From Odiellus spinosus (taxonomy: Eukaryota; Arthropoda; Arachnida; Opiliones; Phalangiidae), in assembly GCA_963920705.1 (NCBI GenBank), contig OY987230.1, positions 2,418,001 through 2,482,000 of the forward strand: a stretch of 64,000 nucleotides of DNA, given 5' to 3'. Under the pieces are notes generated by a model. The model was not told where the DNA came from. It made no database searches and saw only the letters and a program-made list of their open reading frames with translations. Position numbers and translations under genes: made by a program. How positions within the stretch are numbered: position 1 is the stretch's first letter; the number at the start of each line of letters is the position of its first letter. This document shows, in pieces, positions 62,001 through 64,000 of this stretch.

Positions 62001-64000
62001 AAATCCAAGATTATTGGATTCAAATGGACACAAAACTTTTGATTTTTAAGCGATTTAGACAAAATTAAGACCACTCGAAAGACCAAATTTTGGTCTATCT
62101 AAAAAACAAGAGTTTTGGAAAATCCGTTGAAAAACATGGAAAATATGGACAATTCAAAAAACATCTAATATCAAAAAGCGAATTTGGAAAATCTGAAATT
62201 TGACTATTTTGATATTCTATGATTTCTTGAATTGGCCATATTTTTCTTGTTTTTCAACGGATTTTTGAAAACTCTTATTATTTAGACTGTCCATTAATTG
62301 CTCTTTAGAATGACTTTGGTTTTGTCTAAATTGCAAAATTGTGACAAATATAAAATTGGTTAAAATTAAGCAAAAACGCTTAAAAATCCAAGATTATTGG
62401 ATTCAAATGGACACAAAACTTTTGAATTTTAAGCGATTTAGACAAAATTAAGACCACTCGAAAGACCAAATTTTGGTCTATCTAAAAAACAATAGTTTTG
62501 GAAAATCCGTTGAAAAACAAGAAAAATATGGCCAATTCAAGAAATCATACAATATCAAAATAGTCAAATTTCAGATTTTCAAAATTCGCTTTTTGATATT
62601 AGATGTTTTTTGAATTGTCCATATTTTCCATGTTTTTCAACGGATTTTCCAAAACTCTTGTTTTTTAGATAGACCAATATTTGCACTTTCGAGTGGTCTT
62701 AATTTTGTCTAAATCGCTTAAAATTCAAAAGTTTTGTGTCCATTTGAATCCAATAATCTTGGATTTTTAAGCGTTTTTGCTTAATTTTAACCAATTTTAT
62801 ATTTGTCACAATTTTGCAATTTAGACAAAACCAAAGTCATTCGAAAGAGCAATTAATGGACAGTCTAAATAATAAGAGTTTTCAAAAATCCGTTGAAAAA
62901 CAAGAAAAATGTGCACAATTCAAGAAATCATAGAATATCAAAATAGTCAAATTTCAGATTTTCAAAATTCGCTTTTTGATATTAGATGTTTTTTGAATTG
63001 GCCATATTTTTCTTGTTTTTCAACGGATTTTTGAAAACTCTTATTATTAAGACTGTCCATTAATTGCTCTTTCGAATGACTTTGTTTTTGTCTAAATTGC
63101 AAAATTGTGACAAATATAAAATTGGTTAAAATTAAGCAAAAACGCTTAAAAATCCAAGATTATTGGATTCAAATGGACACAAAACTTTTGATTTTTAAGC
63201 GATTTAGACAAAATTAAGACCACTCGAAAGAGCAAATATTGGTCTATCTGAAAATCAAGAGTTTTGGAAAATCCGTTGAAAAACATGGAAAATATGGACA
63301 ATTCAAAAAACATCTAATATCAAAAAGCGAATTTTGAAAATCTGAAATTTGACTATTTTGATATTCTATGATTTCTTGAATTGGCCATATTTTTCTTGTT
63401 TTTCAACGGATTTTTGAAAACTCTTATTATTTAGACTGTCCATTAATTGCTCTTTCGAATGACTTTGGTTTTGTCTAAATTGCAAAATTGTGACAAATAT
63501 AAAATTGGTTAAAATTAAGCAAAAACGCTTAAAAATCCAAGATTATTGGATTCAAATGGACACAAAACTTTTGAATTTTAAGCGATTTAGACAAAATTAA
63601 GACCACTCGAAAGACCAAATTTTGGTCTATCTAAAAAACAATAGTTTTGGAAATCCGTTGAAAAACAAGAAAAATATGGCCAATTCAAGAAATCATAGAA
63701 TATCAAAATAGTCAAATTTCAGATTTTCAAAATTCGCTTTTTGATATTAGATGTTTTTTGAATTGTCCATATTTTCCATGTTTTTCAACGGATTTTCCAA
63801 AACTCTTGATTTTCAGATAGACCAATATTTGCTCTTTCGAGTGGTCTTAATTTTGTCTAAATCGCTTAAAAATCAAAAGTTTTGTGTCCATTTGAATCCA
63901 ATAATCTTGGATTTTTAAGCGTTTTTGCTTAATTTTAACCAATTTTATATTTGTCACAATTTTGCAATTTAGACAAAAACAAAGTCATTCGAAAGAGCAA
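59100..64000. repeat. 4,208-bp spaced duplication running off the window
   Basis: About 0.7 kb near 59.1-59.8 kb matches 63.3-64.0 kb. The one-base deletion form ttttggaaatccg is at 59441 and 63649, and acaaagtcattc in arm A at 59771 and 63979, both 4,208 bp apart (eleven periods less five bases). The match is still running at the last base, so the second copy is cut by the window edge. To the left the arm B types differ (gaccaaatttt near 59,020, gagcaaatatt near 63,228). Confidence 0.78.
60830..62645 (-). repeat. 1,147-bp trimer, one full and one partial copy
   Basis: The rare core variant gaatttgg recurs at 61033 and 62180, 1,147 bp apart, and ctctttagaatgac follows it in both. The 2-base shortfall from 1,149 is accounted for by the deletion near 61,699 in the first copy. 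The match begins after the arm-A end haplotypes differ (gcaaaattg near 60,812, gccaaaacg near 61,950) and stops near 62,645. All modules are -. Confidence 0.84.

Larger units (their letters stand above)
1..64000. repeat. 383-bp inverting satellite array filling the window
   Basis: One 383-bp unit recurs from the first to the last base, about 167 times, with no interruption by unique DNA. The period is read directly: the string ttttatatttgtcac starts at 1, 384 and 767. One counted unit is about 27% GC. Units differ by scattered substitutions and rare 1-4 base indels, and neighbours often point in opposite directions. No open frame exceeds 69 codons, and the frames present are the same repeat phases recurring (for example 32351-32560 and 35413-35622, 3,062 bp apart), so nothing here looks protein-coding. 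No rRNA, tRNA, telomere repeat or transposon end was seen. The setting is inferred to be eukaryotic centromeric or pericentromeric heterochromatin; the species is not identifiable from this sequence. Both array ends lie outside the window. Confidence 0.98.
56001..64000. repeat. Orientation map, 56-64 kb (mostly -)
   Basis: Landmarks: - 56277, 56660, 57042, 57427; + 57763; - 58192; + 58529; - 58957, 59340; + 59677; - 60107; + 60442; - 60870, 61252, 61636, 62018, 62399; + 62737; - 63167, 63548; + 63887. That is 6 + and 15 -. The array runs straight off the right edge inside an arm A. A 2-base loss near 61,699 (cgaaaccaaa for cgaaagaccaaa) marks one copy. Confidence 0.88.

Noticed and set aside
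1..64000. CRISPR array
   Set aside because: Repeats are direct and inverted, 383 bp long, and the spacer is the same in every unit; there are no short repeats with unique spacers.
1..64000. Bacterial or phage accessory region with an unknown system
   Set aside because: There is no coding capacity at all in 64 kb; a 167-copy satellite is not a bacterial or phage architecture.

Overview
The whole window is one uninterrupted satellite DNA array. I found no gene, no RNA gene, no recognisable transposon and no stretch of unique sequence. A 383-bp, AT-rich unit (105 G+C in the 383 bases I counted at 384-766, about 27% GC) repeats about 167 times from the first base to the last, so both array edges lie outside the window. 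Satellite structure at this scale points to eukaryotic heterochromatin, most likely centromeric or pericentromeric. CpG is not depleted (8 in the counted unit against about 7 expected), which fits an invertebrate with little CpG methylation better than a vertebrate. AT-rich satellites of about 360 bp, and satellites with large dyad symmetry, are known from Tribolium and other darkling beetles. That is an analogy only; I cannot name the species.

The unit is almost entirely dyad-symmetric. In the reference copy at 384-766 it consists of a 73-bp arm A (405-477), a 139-bp core (478-616) that is itself an imperfect palindrome, a 73-bp arm B (617-689) that is a 77% identical inverted copy of arm A, and a 98-bp spacer (690-787) holding its own nested inverted repeats. 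The spacer always keeps arm A on one side and arm B on the other, so arm B, spacer and arm A travel as one directional module. Modules are separated by cores.

I scored every module from its spacer: 74 point + and 94 point -, counting the partial one at the left edge, with 86 orientation changes between 167 neighbouring pairs. Random orientation would give about 82. The array is therefore not a simple head-to-tail satellite: module direction is close to random from unit to unit. Every +/- change makes an A-core-A palindrome and every -/+ change a B-core-B palindrome, each about 285 bp. Strand balance drifts: the first 8 kb is mostly +, 8-32 kb mostly -, 32-56 kb mixed, 56-64 kb mostly -.

On top of this lie many local higher-order repeats, recognised by shared rare variants: 1,149-bp trimers near 1.5, 14.9, 48 and 61 kb; 1,915-bp pentamers near 5.5 and 41.2 kb; an inverted 766-bp dimer in three copies at 28.4-30.9 kb; a 3,062-bp repeat at 32.2/35.3 kb; a 2,682-bp heptamer at 36.7-42.1 kb with a further copy at 46.8 kb; a 3,829-bp spacing at 12.2/16.1 kb; and a 4,208-bp spacing at 59/63 kb. 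The likely history is repeated inversion or template switching at nested palindromes, with blocks of mixed orientation then amplified by unequal exchange. The short open frames (up to 69 codons) are chance readings of the repeat.
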